NCBI RefSeq assembly: GCF_900182905.1
Contig: NZ_FXUF01000018.1
Span: 1-64,000, forward strand
DNA from: Anoxynatronum buryatiense
GTDB taxonomy: Bacteria > Bacillota > Clostridia > Peptostreptococcales > Tindalliaceae
Length of the DNA: 64,000 nt
Direction: 5' to 3'
Shown: in pieces, positions 52,785-61,455 of the stretch
Layout: each line of letters starts with the position of its first letter
Numbering within the stretch: the first letter of the stretch is position 1
The notes under the pieces: model-generated
The model's database searches: none
Seen by the model: only the letters and a program-made list of their open reading frames with translations
What the model was told of the DNA's origin: nothing
Translations under genes and position numbers: made by a program

Positions 52785-53747
52785 TTATCGTTTTCCTTTG
52801 TCATAGATTTCTCCCAAAGACCGGGGAACACGGTTGGTTTTTGAGAAAAAGATGAGCAATATCAATGTCAGCACATAGGGCAGGGTCATGGTGATATCGT
52901 TGAAGGTGCTGCTCATCTCCAGTGCCCGGGCCAGCTCATATCCTCCGGATCGGGCAAAACCAAACAGAAGTGCCGCTCCCAGTGTGGTGGTCATCCCCCA
53001 GTTGCCAAAAATGAGGGCGGCAATGGCCAAATAGCCGTAGCCCATGTAGATCATGGGTGAAAAGTTGGCTGAAATGGAATAGGCAAAGCTGATGCCCCCC
53101 AAGCCTGCCAGTGCTCCCGAAATTACCACCGCTGAAAAACGAATGCGTTCCACGTCCACTCCTGCTGCTGCCACCGCATGAGGATTGTCGCCGCAGGCCC
53201 GCAGCCGCATTCCATAACGACTTTTTTCAAAGAGGACATAGGCGGCGACCGCCACCAGGATAATGGCAATCTGAAAGGGGTACAGATTTCTGAAAGCAGC
53301 TCCCAGCACGGGTATTTCCGAAAGACCGGGGATGGTGATGCGGTTGGCCACGCCCAGCTGAAACCGGTCTGAAGGGGCTTTGAAAATCAGGCTGTTCAGT
53401 TGCCGGGTCAGAAAGGCGGTGAGGGAGACGCTGAGAATATTGATGACCACACCTGAGATCACCTGATTGGCCTTGAAATAGATACACAGGGCGGCATGAA
53501 TGGTGGCAAACAAAGCCCCTCCCACCATGGCAAATATCATGGCAATGTAAATTCCCTGGGGTTGCAGCCCGGGAAAGGACCGCAGCACCAGTACCACCGC
53601 CAGGGCTCCTGAAAAAGCACCAAAGCCCATCAGGCCTTCCAGTGCCAGGTTGATGATGCCGCTGCGCTCACTATAGATGCCTCCCACAGCAATAATGAAC
53701 AGGGGGAGTGCAAACGCCAGTCCGTCAATGATCATCCGATCCATCAT
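52785..53747 (-). CDS. Nucleoside ABC transporter permease 2 (NupQ-like)
   Basis: A 320-residue membrane protein with about nine helices, of the BMP-class nucleoside importer permeases. GIYSERSGIINLALEGLMGFGAFSGAL and RACGDNPHAVAAAGVDVERIR (ATPase-contact loop) are typical. It overlaps the first permease by 4 nt. Confidence 0.92.
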   Translation of the reverse strand: MMDRMIIDGLAFALPLFIIAVGGIYSERSGIINLALEGLMGFGAFSGALAVVLVLRSFPGLQPQGIYIAMIFAMVGGALFATIHAALCIYFKANQVISGVVINILSVSLTAFLTRQLNSLIFKAPSDRFQLGVANRITIPGLSEIPVLGAAFRNLYPFQIAIILVAVAAYVLFEKSRYGMRLRACGDNPHAVAAAGVDVERIRFSAVVISGALAGLGGISFAYSISANFSPMIYMGYGYLAIAALIFGNWGMTTTLGAALLFGFARSGGYELARALEMSSTFNDITMTLPYVLTLILLIFFSKTNRVPRSLGEIYDKGKR

Positions 53748-54976
53748 GCTTCATCGCCCCCTTCTTTCAGGTTGGCCTCCCGGCTTTTTTCCACCTGCTG
53801 GGCCGACACTTCACCCGGTGCAGGTGAAGCGGATTGTTCTTCAGGCGGCTCCCGGTGTTCCTGCTGCTCTTTTTGTTCCTGCCGCTGGCGGTTCACCCGG
53901 TACCGAATATAGGTGCCGGTAGCGCTGAAGAGAAGAATCAGGCTGGTGATCACGCCGGAGATTTCCCGCACCACCCCCACCTTTGAGCTCATGTAGGTGG
54001 CGCCTTTATCAAGTGTGGTGATGAGCACCGATGCCAGCAACACCCCCAGGGGATGATTGTTCCCCAAGAGAGAAGTGGCAATGGCGTCGTAGCCAAGACC
54101 CGCCAATACCCCTGGCTGCATGGAAGCATAATGACCCAGATAGAAGGTGGCGCCTGCCAAACCCGCCAGGCCGCCGCTGATCATCATGGCTGTCACCGTA
54201 GTTTTTCCGATGTGAATGCCCGCGTATTCCGCCGCCTGCTTGTTGGCTCCCACTGCCTTGATTTCAAACCCCAGGCGGGTTTTATACAGTAAATAGTACA
54301 CCAGCAGGGCAGCTGCCACGGCCAGCACAATGCCAATGGACACATCGATGCGAACACCTCCCACCCGAAGATTCTTGAGGGTGAGGGAGGCCGCCGGCTG
54401 AATGTATTCCGACTGGCGGGACACCGGGTTGACAAAATAGCTTTTGATATAATAACTGGTGACATAGGCAATAATGTAGTTCATCATAATCGTGGAGACA
54501 ACCTCACTGATGTTGAAACGATGCTTCAGGTAGCCCACCAGGCCTGCCGCCAGTGCGCCTGCCGTCACGGCTATGATGAGCACCAGCGGCTTTGCCAGAT
54601 ACCAGGGCAGATCACTGTAACCCACCAGCAGTGTGGCAAAAAAACCGGCCAGCAGCATTTGTCCGGCGATACCGATGTTGAAAAGGCCTGCACGGAAGCC
54701 AACCGTCACCGCCAGCGCGGCAAAAATCATGGGCGCCAGGGCATCAAGAAAGCTGGTGAAATCGGTGAGCATGCCCGTACCGCCTGCATAATTGGGTTTG
54801 GGCACCAGGCCCGCTCCCTGAAGAATGCCCACATAAGCTGCCAGGGGATTTTTTCCCATAAGAAGCATCACCACACTGCCGGCCACTATGGAAAGCACCA
54901 CGGCAAAAACGGGGATGGAAAGCCACTGCCATTTTTCGTTGCCCAGGAAGGCGGTCAGTGGATTTTTTTTATTCAT
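53744..54976 (-). CDS. Nucleoside ABC transporter permease 1 (NupP-like)
   Basis: A 410-residue permease. GFRAGLFNIGIAGQMLLAGFFATL and KAVGANKQAAEYAGIHIGKT mark the family. The last ~50 residues form an unusual Gln/Glu-rich soluble tail (RQRQEQKEQQEHREPPEEQ...), likely cytosolic and disordered. It overlaps the ATPase gene by 8 nt. Confidence 0.92.
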   Translation of the reverse strand: MNKKNPLTAFLGNEKWQWLSIPVFAVVLSIVAGSVVMLLMGKNPLAAYVGILQGAGLVPKPNYAGGTGMLTDFTSFLDALAPMIFAALAVTVGFRAGLFNIGIAGQMLLAGFFATLLVGYSDLPWYLAKPLVLIIAVTAGALAAGLVGYLKHRFNISEVVSTIMMNYIIAYVTSYYIKSYFVNPVSRQSEYIQPAASLTLKNLRVGGVRIDVSIGIVLAVAAALLVYYLLYKTRLGFEIKAVGANKQAAEYAGIHIGKTTVTAMMISGGLAGLAGATFYLGHYASMQPGVLAGLGYDAIATSLLGNNHPLGVLLASVLITTLDKGATYMSSKVGVVREISGVITSLILLFSATGTYIRYRVNRQRQEQKEQQEHREPPEEQSASPAPGEVSAQQVEKSREANLKEGGDEA

Positions 54977-56507
54977 GCTCTTTCACCCCCATCATATAGG
55001 CGCCGATCTCCATGGCCGTCAGGGCAGATGCCGGCTGAATTTCCAGCATTTCACCATTATAGATGACGCCAATGGTATCTGCCAGGGCCATGATTTCGTC
55101 CAGCTCCAGAGAGATCAGCAGAATGGCCTTTCCCTTCTCCCGCTCCCTTAGAATTTGCTGCCAAGTGTTTTCGATGGCACCCACATCAAGCCCTCGGGTG
55201 GGCTGCACAAAAATGATGAGGGGGGTATCCTGTTCGATTTCCCGGGCAATGATCATTTTTTGCTGGTTACCGCCGCTGAGACTGCGGGTGATACTGGCTT
55301 CGCCTCTGTTGCTGCGAATGTCGTAGGTGTCAATCAGGCGTCGTGCGTAACTGACGAAGGCTTCTGGTCTTAACTTTCCGCCCGGCGTTGAGAAAGGCTC
55401 CTGAAAATACCGCTTCAGTGCCAGGTTATCGGTGATGGGATCTTCCAAAATCAGTCCGTAAGCCTGGCGGTCCTCCGGAATATAGGCGATGCCTTCCAGG
55501 TTGCGCTGACGCACCGGGTAATGGGTGATCTCCACCTGATTCAGCCGGATGGTTCCGTCTGTGACAGGCTTAAGGCCAGTGATGGCTTCGGCAATTTCTG
55601 CCTGTCCGTTTCCGGAGACACCGGCAATGGCAAAGATTTCTCCGCCCCGAATCTGGAAAGAGACCCCCTTCACCACCTCCACCTGGTCCTGGTTTTTCAC
55701 CCGAAGGTTTTCCACTTCCAACACCACTTCTCCAAAGGCGGGAGCCGGCTTGTTAACCTCCAGCATCACTTCCCGGCCCACCATGAGATTGGCCATTTCC
55801 CGGGTTGATGTGGTGGCAACGTCTCTGATATCCACCAGGCGTCCCCGATTTAAAATCGCACAGCGGTCGGCCACTTCCTTGATTTCTTCCAGCTTGTGAC
55901 TGACCAGAATGATGGTTTTACCGTTTTCACGGAGTTCGCGGATGATTTCCAGCAGGTATTCGATTTCCTGAGGGGTGAGAATGGCTGTGGGTTCGTCAAA
56001 AATCAGAATGTCCGCTTCCCGGTAAAGCATTTTAAGAATCTCCACCTTTTGACGGGTGGCCACATTCACCTGCTCAATCCGGGCCCGGGGATTCACATCC
56101 AGCTTATACCGGTGTGACAGAGCCTCAATTTCCTTTTCACTCTCTGTCAGGTTCACGAGAGGCAGAAATCCCAGCGTTTTCTTCACCGGCTCCATGCCCA
56201 GCACAATGTTTTGGGCAATGGTGTAGTTTTCCACCAGTTTGAAATGTTGGTGCACCATGCCTACTCCCATGCGGGCTGCCTGACGGGGAGAGTAATCTGT
56301 CACCCGCTGGCCTTTAATCCATATGTCACCCTCGTCGGGCTCATAGAGCCCAAAAATCATGCTCATCAACACGGATTTTCCGGCACCATTCTCACCCAGC
56401 AGGGCAAAAATCTCCCCTTTCCGGATCTCCAGTGAAATGTTGTCGTTGGCCACAATGCCGGGAAACCGCTTGGTCACGTTCCTGATGCTGATCATTGCAT
56501 CTTTCAT
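54969..56507 (-). CDS. Nucleoside ABC transporter ATP-binding protein (NupO-like)
   Basis: A 512-residue tandem ATPase. The first domain has GENGAGKSV, with Val instead of the usual Ser/Thr-x at the end of the P-loop, and LIFDEPTAILT; the second has GVSGNGQAE, SLSGGNQQKMI and FVQPTRGLD. The ATG at 56507 has AAAGGAG 7 nt upstream; the open frame to 56537 is not supported. Confidence 0.93.
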   Translation of the reverse strand: MKDAMISIRNVTKRFPGIVANDNISLEIRKGEIFALLGENGAGKSVLMSMIFGLYEPDEGDIWIKGQRVTDYSPRQAARMGVGMVHQHFKLVENYTIAQNIVLGMEPVKKTLGFLPLVNLTESEKEIEALSHRYKLDVNPRARIEQVNVATRQKVEILKMLYREADILIFDEPTAILTPQEIEYLLEIIRELRENGKTIILVSHKLEEIKEVADRCAILNRGRLVDIRDVATTSTREMANLMVGREVMLEVNKPAPAFGEVVLEVENLRVKNQDQVEVVKGVSFQIRGGEIFAIAGVSGNGQAEIAEAITGLKPVTDGTIRLNQVEITHYPVRQRNLEGIAYIPEDRQAYGLILEDPITDNLALKRYFQEPFSTPGGKLRPEAFVSYARRLIDTYDIRSNRGEASITRSLSGGNQQKMIIAREIEQDTPLIIFVQPTRGLDVGAIENTWQQILREREKGKAILLISLELDEIMALADTIGVIYNGEMLEIQPASALTAMEIGAYMMGVKEHE

Positions 56508-56615
56508 GGGACAGCTCCTTTGCCAAAGGTACAGCATACCTGAGATGAACAGAAAGCAGGAGAAAAACGGTTGTCATTTTTCTCCTGCCGGTGATGCGAT
56601 GAATTGTCTGAGTGA

Positions 56616-57770
56616 TTAGAGACCGGGGAAATTATCAGGGCTGTGGCCGTTGAAGTTGGCTGAAGGCACAATGGTGCCGGCCTGTACCAGCTCATAAACC
56701 TCTTCCAGTTTCTCCATGGTTTCTGCCGACAGCTGATGCCGGTCGTCACCCCATACAAATCCGGTGGAATCGGTGTTGGCCCGCAGTAATTCATTGGATC
56801 CCTGGAAAGATCCTTCCACAATGGCATTCAGCTGACGTTCTACGTTGATGGACATATTTTTAAGCACCGAGGTGAGAATCACATTGCCGCCGCTGTAAAC
56901 GCCGTCGTCAAACTGATCCACATCACAACCAATCACATAGATGCCTTCTGCTTCCATGGCGGCGGTGAACACGCCCATACCGGAACCGCCGGCAGCCACA
57001 AAGAGAATGTCAACCCCTTCGTTGATGAGGGCATTGCCCACCACCTTGCCGGTGGCCGGATCAGCAAAGTTACCCACATAGTTGCCACCCACATTGGTGT
57101 TGGTCACGTCTGTGCCGGCATAGGAGGGCAGCTCCACCACCTGGGCACTGGTACCGAAATGCTTGTTGGCATACATAACGCCCGATTCAAATCCCCACTG
57201 ATAGTTCACATTGGAAGGAAAGGCAATACCGTTGACCACGGACACTTTGCCTGTCTTGGTTTCAAGGGCTGCTGCCACACCTGCAAAGAAACCACTTTCT
57301 TCTTCTGCAAAGGTCATGGCATAGACATTGTCAAAAAGCTCCTGCCCATCCTGAGGTGTCGGGTTGGCATCCACCAGAATGAATTTCTTTTCAGGATTGT
57401 CTTTGGCAATACTGGAAATGTCGGCAAACTGGAAGCCGGGTGTGACGATGACATCATAATCTGCCACCACATCAGCCACTGCCTGTACAGCCGCCGCCAC
57501 ATCACCGGTGGTTTCCTGAACCGCATTCACCGTGGCATTGCCGTGGTTTTCCACAAAAGCCAGAATTCCGTTGTAGTTGTCTTGATTGAAGCTGCCGTCA
57601 TCAACACCGGAAGGGCTGGTGACAATGGCAATGCGCAGTGCCTCTCCATCTGCCTCTGCCTGGCCGCCATTGCCTGCTGCCGGTTCTGAACCGCCGCCAC
57701 AGGCTGTGACCAACATGGCCGCCAACAACAGTACTGTTACTAACATCCACTTGCTTCGTTTTGCTTTCAT
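56616..57770 (-). CDS. BMP-family nucleoside-binding lipoprotein
   Basis: A 384-residue lipoprotein. The signal peptide ends LVTACGGGS, a lipobox. The mature domain has VTSPSGVDDGSFNQDNYNGI, VTPGFQFADISSIAKDNPEKKF, EEESGFFAGVAAALETKTGK and VAAGGSGMGVF, typical of BMP/Med nucleoside receptors (PnrA, NupN). Purine nucleosides are the likely ligand; methylthioadenosine or 5'-deoxyadenosine would fit the linked mtnAP. Confidence 0.93.
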   Translation of the reverse strand: MKAKRSKWMLVTVLLLAAMLVTACGGGSEPAAGNGGQAEADGEALRIAIVTSPSGVDDGSFNQDNYNGILAFVENHGNATVNAVQETTGDVAAAVQAVADVVADYDVIVTPGFQFADISSIAKDNPEKKFILVDANPTPQDGQELFDNVYAMTFAEEESGFFAGVAAALETKTGKVSVVNGIAFPSNVNYQWGFESGVMYANKHFGTSAQVVELPSYAGTDVTNTNVGGNYVGNFADPATGKVVGNALINEGVDILFVAAGGSGMGVFTAAMEAEGIYVIGCDVDQFDDGVYSGGNVILTSVLKNMSINVERQLNAIVEGSFQGSNELLRANTDSTGFVWGDDRHQLSAETMEKLEEVYELVQAGTIVPSANFNGHSPDNFPGL

Positions 57771-57809
57771 TAATAAACCCCCTTAATCATTTGTCTCTAC
57801 GTTTTTTGA

Positions 57810-57834
57810 TTGTCTGTTGTCAGACAAGTGACAA
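57810..57834. promoter_or_regulatory. Overlapping palindromes upstream of the BMP operon, probable GntR operator
   Basis: TTGTCTG-TTGT-CAGACAA (57810-57827) and TTGTCA-GACAAG-TGACAA (57817-57834) overlap, about 40 nt before the BMP start. On the minus strand a -10-like TATGAT precedes them. The GntR-type protein of the operon is the obvious candidate binder. Confidence 0.6.
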
Positions 57835-57969
57835 CCTGATATCATCATACCATGAAAGGTGTTTTTTTTCATCCATCATGTGCAGGTTTTTCTGAATTAT
57901 TTGTCCTTTACTGATAAAATGAAGCATGACACCCCTTCTGACCAAATACGGGAAAGCAGGTGAAAAACC

Positions 57970-59118
57970 TTGAAAGCAGCTATTTTAGGCACCGGAACCA
58001 TCGCCCATACCCACGCGGCCGCTCTCCGGTCCAGCGGCATTGACATTCAGGCGGTGGTCAACCGTCATCTGAGTAAAGCCCAGGCTTTTGGCGAAACCTG
58101 GCAGGTGCCTGTGATCACTCAGGACCCCAGCGTACTATTGGCCGATGAGATTGACTGTGTTCACATTTGCACACCGCCAACCCTTCACGCTCCCATGATT
58201 CGGATGCTGCTGGAAAAGGGAAAGGCTCTTATTTGCGAAAAACCCCTGACCCTGACAACCGATGAAGCAAGAGATCTGGTGGCGCTGGCGGAAAGCAGGG
58301 ACAGTATCTGTGCTGTCAATTTCAATGTGCGGTACCATGATGCCTGCCAAAAAGCCAGGGAAATTGTTCAGGCCCCTGATTTTGGAAACATGTTGCTGAT
58401 TCACGGCACCTATCTCCAGGAGTTTCACGCCCTTCCCGCACCTCTGGACTGGCGTTACCAGCCGGAACTGGCCGGCAGCATGCGGGCAGTGACAGAGATT
58501 GGATCTCATTGGCTGGACCTGGCCCAACACCTCAGCGGACAGCGAATTCAGGCTGTCGCTGCTGTGTTTGGCTGTTTTCGCCCGGAGCGCCAGCTCAAAG
58601 AAGGCCTGATGACATCGCCTTCAACCACTTCTGCTTCTGAGGAAGCCCCTCAGGGTTTGCCCATTCCTTCTGAGGAGACTCCCCAGATCATCCGTGTTGA
58701 TTCTGAGGACGCCGCCTGTGTGCACCTGCGTTTCGAGAACGGGGCCATTGGCTCCATGGTGCTTTCTGAAGTTTCCCAGGGGCGTATGAATCACCTGACC
58801 ATGGAAATCACCGGTACACGCCGGAATCTCTGGTGGAATTCGGAAGCGCCGGGAAAACTTCATCAGGCGGAGAAGGGCAGCGGCATTCAAACAGAGGTGA
58901 TGGCCTTTGGCGGCGGTTTCACCGACAGTTTTACCCGTCTTTTTCAGGAAGTTTATGCTGATCTTCGCGCCAGAAAACATACCGGGGTTTCAAGTCGTTC
59001 AAAAGGCCACCCTTATCCCACCTTTCGGGAGGCCTCACGAATCGTGGCCCTGTCCAACGCCATTGAAACCAGCGCCAGCGAGGCAGGAAAGTGGGTGACC
59101 GTTCATGAAACCTTCTGA
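57970..59118 (+). CDS. Gfo/Idh/MocA-family NAD(P)-dependent oxidoreductase
   Basis: A 382-residue dehydrogenase. The N-terminal NAD site is AAILGTGTIAHTHAAAL, the catalytic Lys-Pro region is ICEKPLTLTTDEA, and EIGSHWLDLAQHLSG fits the active-site helix. A low-complexity Ser/Glu/Pro-rich insertion (about residues 217-240) interrupts the C-terminal domain. The TTG start at 57970 has AGCAGGTG upstream. Substrate (a sugar or inositol derivative) unknown. It overlaps the cupin gene by 14 nt. Confidence 0.9.
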   Translation: MKAAILGTGTIAHTHAAALRSSGIDIQAVVNRHLSKAQAFGETWQVPVITQDPSVLLADEIDCVHICTPPTLHAPMIRMLLEKGKALICEKPLTLTTDEARDLVALAESRDSICAVNFNVRYHDACQKAREIVQAPDFGNMLLIHGTYLQEFHALPAPLDWRYQPELAGSMRAVTEIGSHWLDLAQHLSGQRIQAVAAVFGCFRPERQLKEGLMTSPSTTSASEEAPQGLPIPSEETPQIIRVDSEDAACVHLRFENGAIGSMVLSEVSQGRMNHLTMEITGTRRNLWWNSEAPGKLHQAEKGSGIQTEVMAFGGGFTDSFTRLFQEVYADLRARKHTGVSSRSKGHPYPTFREASRIVALSNAIETSASEAGKWVTVHETF

Positions 59119-59788
59119 TGAAATCAATACCACCCCACAGCACCGTCTTGTTTCCGCCCCTGCGTTCACTGCCCAAGAGCTCATTCACCTGCTGAACCTG
59201 GAACCGCTGGAAGACGAAGGTGGCATGTACCGGAATACCTACACTTCGACAGAGACCCTGCCCCTCCATTGTCTCCCTCTCCGGTTTCGTTCAAAACCCT
59301 CTCAGGCCGAAGGCAGGTCCGGCGAGTCGTCAGAAAGCAGTCTTGCAGAAAAGACACCGACAGTTGAAAGTATGCCGGCAGTTGAAAGTACGCCGGCAGC
59401 AGAACGCCCCTTTGGCACCGCCATTTATTACCTCCTCACCGCCGACAGCTTTTCCCATTTTCACCAGCTGAAAGCCGATGAGGTCTACCATTTTTATCTG
59501 GGTGACCCCGTGGAACTATGCCAGCTTCACGAAGACGGTTCAAGCTCTGTGACCCTTCTGGGAAATCAGCTTTTGGAAGGGATGACTTTGCAGCAGGTGG
59601 TACCCGCCGGCATCTGGCAGGGGCTTCGCCTGAAGCCCGGCGGCACCTGGGCTCTGCTGGGCACCACCATGGCACCGGGGTATCATCCCGATGACTACAC
59701 CATTGGCAGCCGGGAAACACTGATGGAACGCTGGCCAAAGGATGCTGAACTGATTCTTTCCCTGACTGGAAAGCTGGTTTACACCTAA
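59105..59788 (+). CDS. DUF985 (Cupin_5) family protein with low-complexity insert
   Basis: A 227-residue cupin. ELIHLLNLEPLEDEGGMYRNTY and FGTAIYYLLTADSFSHFHQLKADEVYHFYLGDPVEL, split by an insert, then LLEGMTLQQVVPAGIWQGLRL and LLGTTMAPGYHPDDY form the DUF985 double-stranded beta helix. Between residues about 60 and 99 is a Ser/Glu/Pro-rich insertion encoded in part by an 18-bp tandem repeat (59361-59396). Function unknown; sugar binding is sometimes proposed for the family. Confidence 0.88.
   Translation: MKPSDEINTTPQHRLVSAPAFTAQELIHLLNLEPLEDEGGMYRNTYTSTETLPLHCLPLRFRSKPSQAEGRSGESSESSLAEKTPTVESMPAVESTPAAERPFGTAIYYLLTADSFSHFHQLKADEVYHFYLGDPVELCQLHEDGSSSVTLLGNQLLEGMTLQQVVPAGIWQGLRLKPGGTWALLGTTMAPGYHPDDYTIGSRETLMERWPKDAELILSLTGKLVYT
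59361..59400 (+). repeat. 18-bp tandem repeat inside the cupin gene
   Basis: CAGTTGAAAGTATGCCGG is followed directly by CAGTTGAAAGTACGCCGG and then a partial CAGCAGAA. Encodes the VESMPAVESTPAAE stretch. In-frame expansion is possible. Confidence 0.75.
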
Positions 59789-59798
59789 AGAATTGCAA

Positions 59799-59850
59799 CA
59801 AAACAGCCAGTCGACCCGCTCAAAAGAACGGGTTAACTGGCTGTTTTTTG
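59799..59850. terminator. Bidirectional terminator between the cupin and NlpC/P60 genes
   Basis: AAAACAGCCAGT with ACCCG pairs with CGGGT and ACTGGCTGTTTTTT, with U-runs on both strands. Confidence 0.9.
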
Positions 59851-59853
59851 ATG

Positions 59854-60903
59854 TTATAAAATCCGGGCTGCTCCATACTGCCGGGGACCCCAGTAAGAGG
59901 GGTCGTCCACCTGGTCGAAAGAAACCGTTCTTCCTGAAGAAGGCGCGTGAATGAATTCATTGTTGCCTACGTAAATTCCCACATGGGAGGGTCCTGACTG
60001 ATATCCCTGAAAAAATACCAGGTCTCCCGGTTCCAGTTCATCCATGGAAATCCGTTCCGTCGCCCGATACATGGCCGCACTGCTGCGGGGCAGTGAAATG
60101 CCGTGCTGTTCCAGTACGTAAGTGACAAAACCAGAACAGTCGAAACCTGCAGGTGTGCTGCCGCCCCTCCGGTAAGGAATTCCCTGCAGCTCCAGCGCTG
60201 TTTCCAGGATGCTTTCCCGGAGCTTTTCCGCTTCTGCCTCCTGGGTTTCCATGTAACGTGCCGCCGCTGCTTTCATTTCTTCCACCCGGCTCATGGCCCC
60301 ATCTCCCAGTGATTTGGTCAGCATCACCGATGCCTCCGCCCGGGTGACTTCATTGGCCGGTCTGAACTCACCACCAGGGTAACCGGAAAGCCACCCCTGG
60401 GCAACTGCCTGATGCACGTAAGGCCGATTCGCCTCTTTCACATCTTCCATATCCGAAAAAACGGTCAAAGGATCCGCCGGCTGCTCCAGTCCCTCTTCTC
60501 CCGCGGTTCCTACCAGAATCCGGGCAGCTTCTTCCCTGGTAATGGAAGCATTCATTTTCATCACAGCAGCTTCTCCCGGACCAATGGCTCCCAGCGCTTC
60601 TGCTTTTCGCATATAATTCATTGCCCAGTGTTCGCCCGATGCCGGCATAATGTCATCATGGCGCGCCTTAACGGCCAGCACAATAAATTCGGCTTTACTA
60701 ATGATCTCATTGGGCTTAAAGGTACTGTCACTGTACCCTCTGACCACATCCATACTGGATAGGGTCATCACATAACCGGCATGCCAATCTGTCGGCTTGA
60801 TATCTGAAAACGTCATTTCCGGCATCGCCCATACCTGCAGGCCTCCGCTTGTCAAGACACTCAGTGTCACTCCCAAAATAACTCCCGCCATTTTCTTCCC
60901 CAC
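59854..60903 (-). CDS. Exported SLH-domain NlpC/P60 peptidoglycan hydrolase
   Basis: A 349-residue cell-surface protein. A signal peptide (about 1-26, ending VWA) is followed by three SLH repeats (about 30-200, e.g. VVRGYSDSTFKPNEIISKAEF and WLSGYPGGEFRPANEVTRAEA) and, after a helical linker, a C-terminal NlpC/P60 domain with Cys256 (FDCSGFV), His307 (HVGIYVG) and His319 (FIHAP), the catalytic triad. It likely cleaves D-Glu-diamino-acid bonds in stem peptides while bound to wall polymers. The GTG at 60903 has GGGAG 7 nt upstream; ATG at 60891 is the alternative. A c-di-GMP riboswitch precedes it. Confidence 0.94.
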   Translation of the reverse strand: MGKKMAGVILGVTLSVLTSGGLQVWAMPEMTFSDIKPTDWHAGYVMTLSSMDVVRGYSDSTFKPNEIISKAEFIVLAVKARHDDIMPASGEHWAMNYMRKAEALGAIGPGEAAVMKMNASITREEAARILVGTAGEEGLEQPADPLTVFSDMEDVKEANRPYVHQAVAQGWLSGYPGGEFRPANEVTRAEASVMLTKSLGDGAMSRVEEMKAAAARYMETQEAEAEKLRESILETALELQGIPYRRGGSTPAGFDCSGFVTYVLEQHGISLPRSSAAMYRATERISMDELEPGDLVFFQGYQSGPSHVGIYVGNNEFIHAPSSGRTVSFDQVDDPSYWGPRQYGAARIL

Positions 60904-60958
60904 ATTTCCACTCCCGTTTCCTCATTGATTTCCAATCCGCCAACAACCGAACTGCTGC

Positions 60959-61056
60959 AAAAAAACAAAAAAACATTCATCGGTAACTGGCTGCCCTAAA
61001 CAGGCCCTGTAGCTTTGCGTCCTGCAGTTTCCCGCAGTTTGCCTTTTCCTGAATAT
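60959..61056 (-). promoter_or_regulatory. Cyclic di-GMP-I (GEMM) riboswitch
   Basis: On the minus strand GGCAAACTGCGGGAAACTGCAGGACGCAAAGC, split here as GCAAACTGCGGGAAACTGC and GGACGCAAAGC, is followed by ACAGGGCC, GGCAGCC and GTTACCGATGA, the ordered GEMM-I consensus. P1 pairs ATATTCA (61056-61050) with TGAATGT (60980-60973). Directly after P1 comes T7-G-T7 (60973-60959). That placement suggests ligand-stabilised P1 also terminates transcription, an OFF switch, though this is inferred. Confidence 0.92.
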
Positions 61057-61112
61057 TTTGAGGTCGTCTCTTTATAGGAGGTGGTTGAAGTTCATGGTTT
61101 CAACCCTCTTGC

Positions 61113-61141
61113 AGTATATCACAGGTGGTTTTTTATGTAAA
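61113..61141 (-). promoter_or_regulatory. Promoter of the riboswitch-NlpC/P60 transcript
   Basis: On the minus strand TTTACA (61141-61136), a 17-nt spacer and TATACT (61118-61113). A 7-bp hairpin (GGTTGAA/TTCAACC) lies between it and the riboswitch. Confidence 0.75.
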
Positions 61142-61278
61142 CCGACGATTGTCTTTCTTTTTTTGCCCAATAGTCCTACAAAACAGCTGTCTCCAGGTCA
61201 TTTGTCCCCTTTTCAAGGGGTTTTATGGTGGTTTTTTAGTGGTTTTTTAGTAGCGAACCCTTCGTTATCCTGTCTATT
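61142..61278. other. Non-coding stretch between the NlpC/P60 promoter and the msrB promoter
   Basis: T-rich on the plus strand, with duplicated ggttttttagtggttttttag near 61230-61250. No supported gene. Confidence 0.4.
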
Positions 61279-61308
61279 TTGACATTTTTTATTTGAGAAT
61301 CATTCTCC
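61279..61308 (+). promoter_or_regulatory. msrB upstream region with a Fur/PerR-like box
   Basis: TTGACA (61279-61284) is a likely -35. TGAGAATCATTCTCC (61294-61308) is a 7-1-7 inverted repeat resembling Fur-family boxes (TGATAATNATTATCA). A peroxide- or metal-responsive Fur-family repressor would suit a repair gene. The -10 is poor. Confidence 0.5.
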
Positions 61309-61455
61309 TGGGTATCAATACAATGTATTATGTATCCTGAAAGAAACCGCCTGCGGCGGGCTTTCAACAGACCTGCATTAAGCAGTCCCGAAGCGTCATT
61401 ACCGGCTTTGAAAGCCCTTAATGGCTTTACCCAGATTTTGATGGAGGTGATCGCT

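Noticed and set aside
57771-57969. Purine riboswitch upstream of the BMP transporter
   Set aside because: No purine aptamer core; only a promoter-like -10 and palindromic operator are seen.
60904-61056. c-di-AMP (ydaO) riboswitch before the NlpC/P60 gene
   Set aside because: ydaO elements often precede wall hydrolases, but the motif order here is the c-di-GMP-I (GEMM) consensus.
61094-61282. Small plus-strand frame (62 codons) with AGGAGG upstream
   Set aside because: The AGGAGG is about 12 nt away, the protein has no recognisable features, and the region is already explained by the minus-strand riboswitch promoter.
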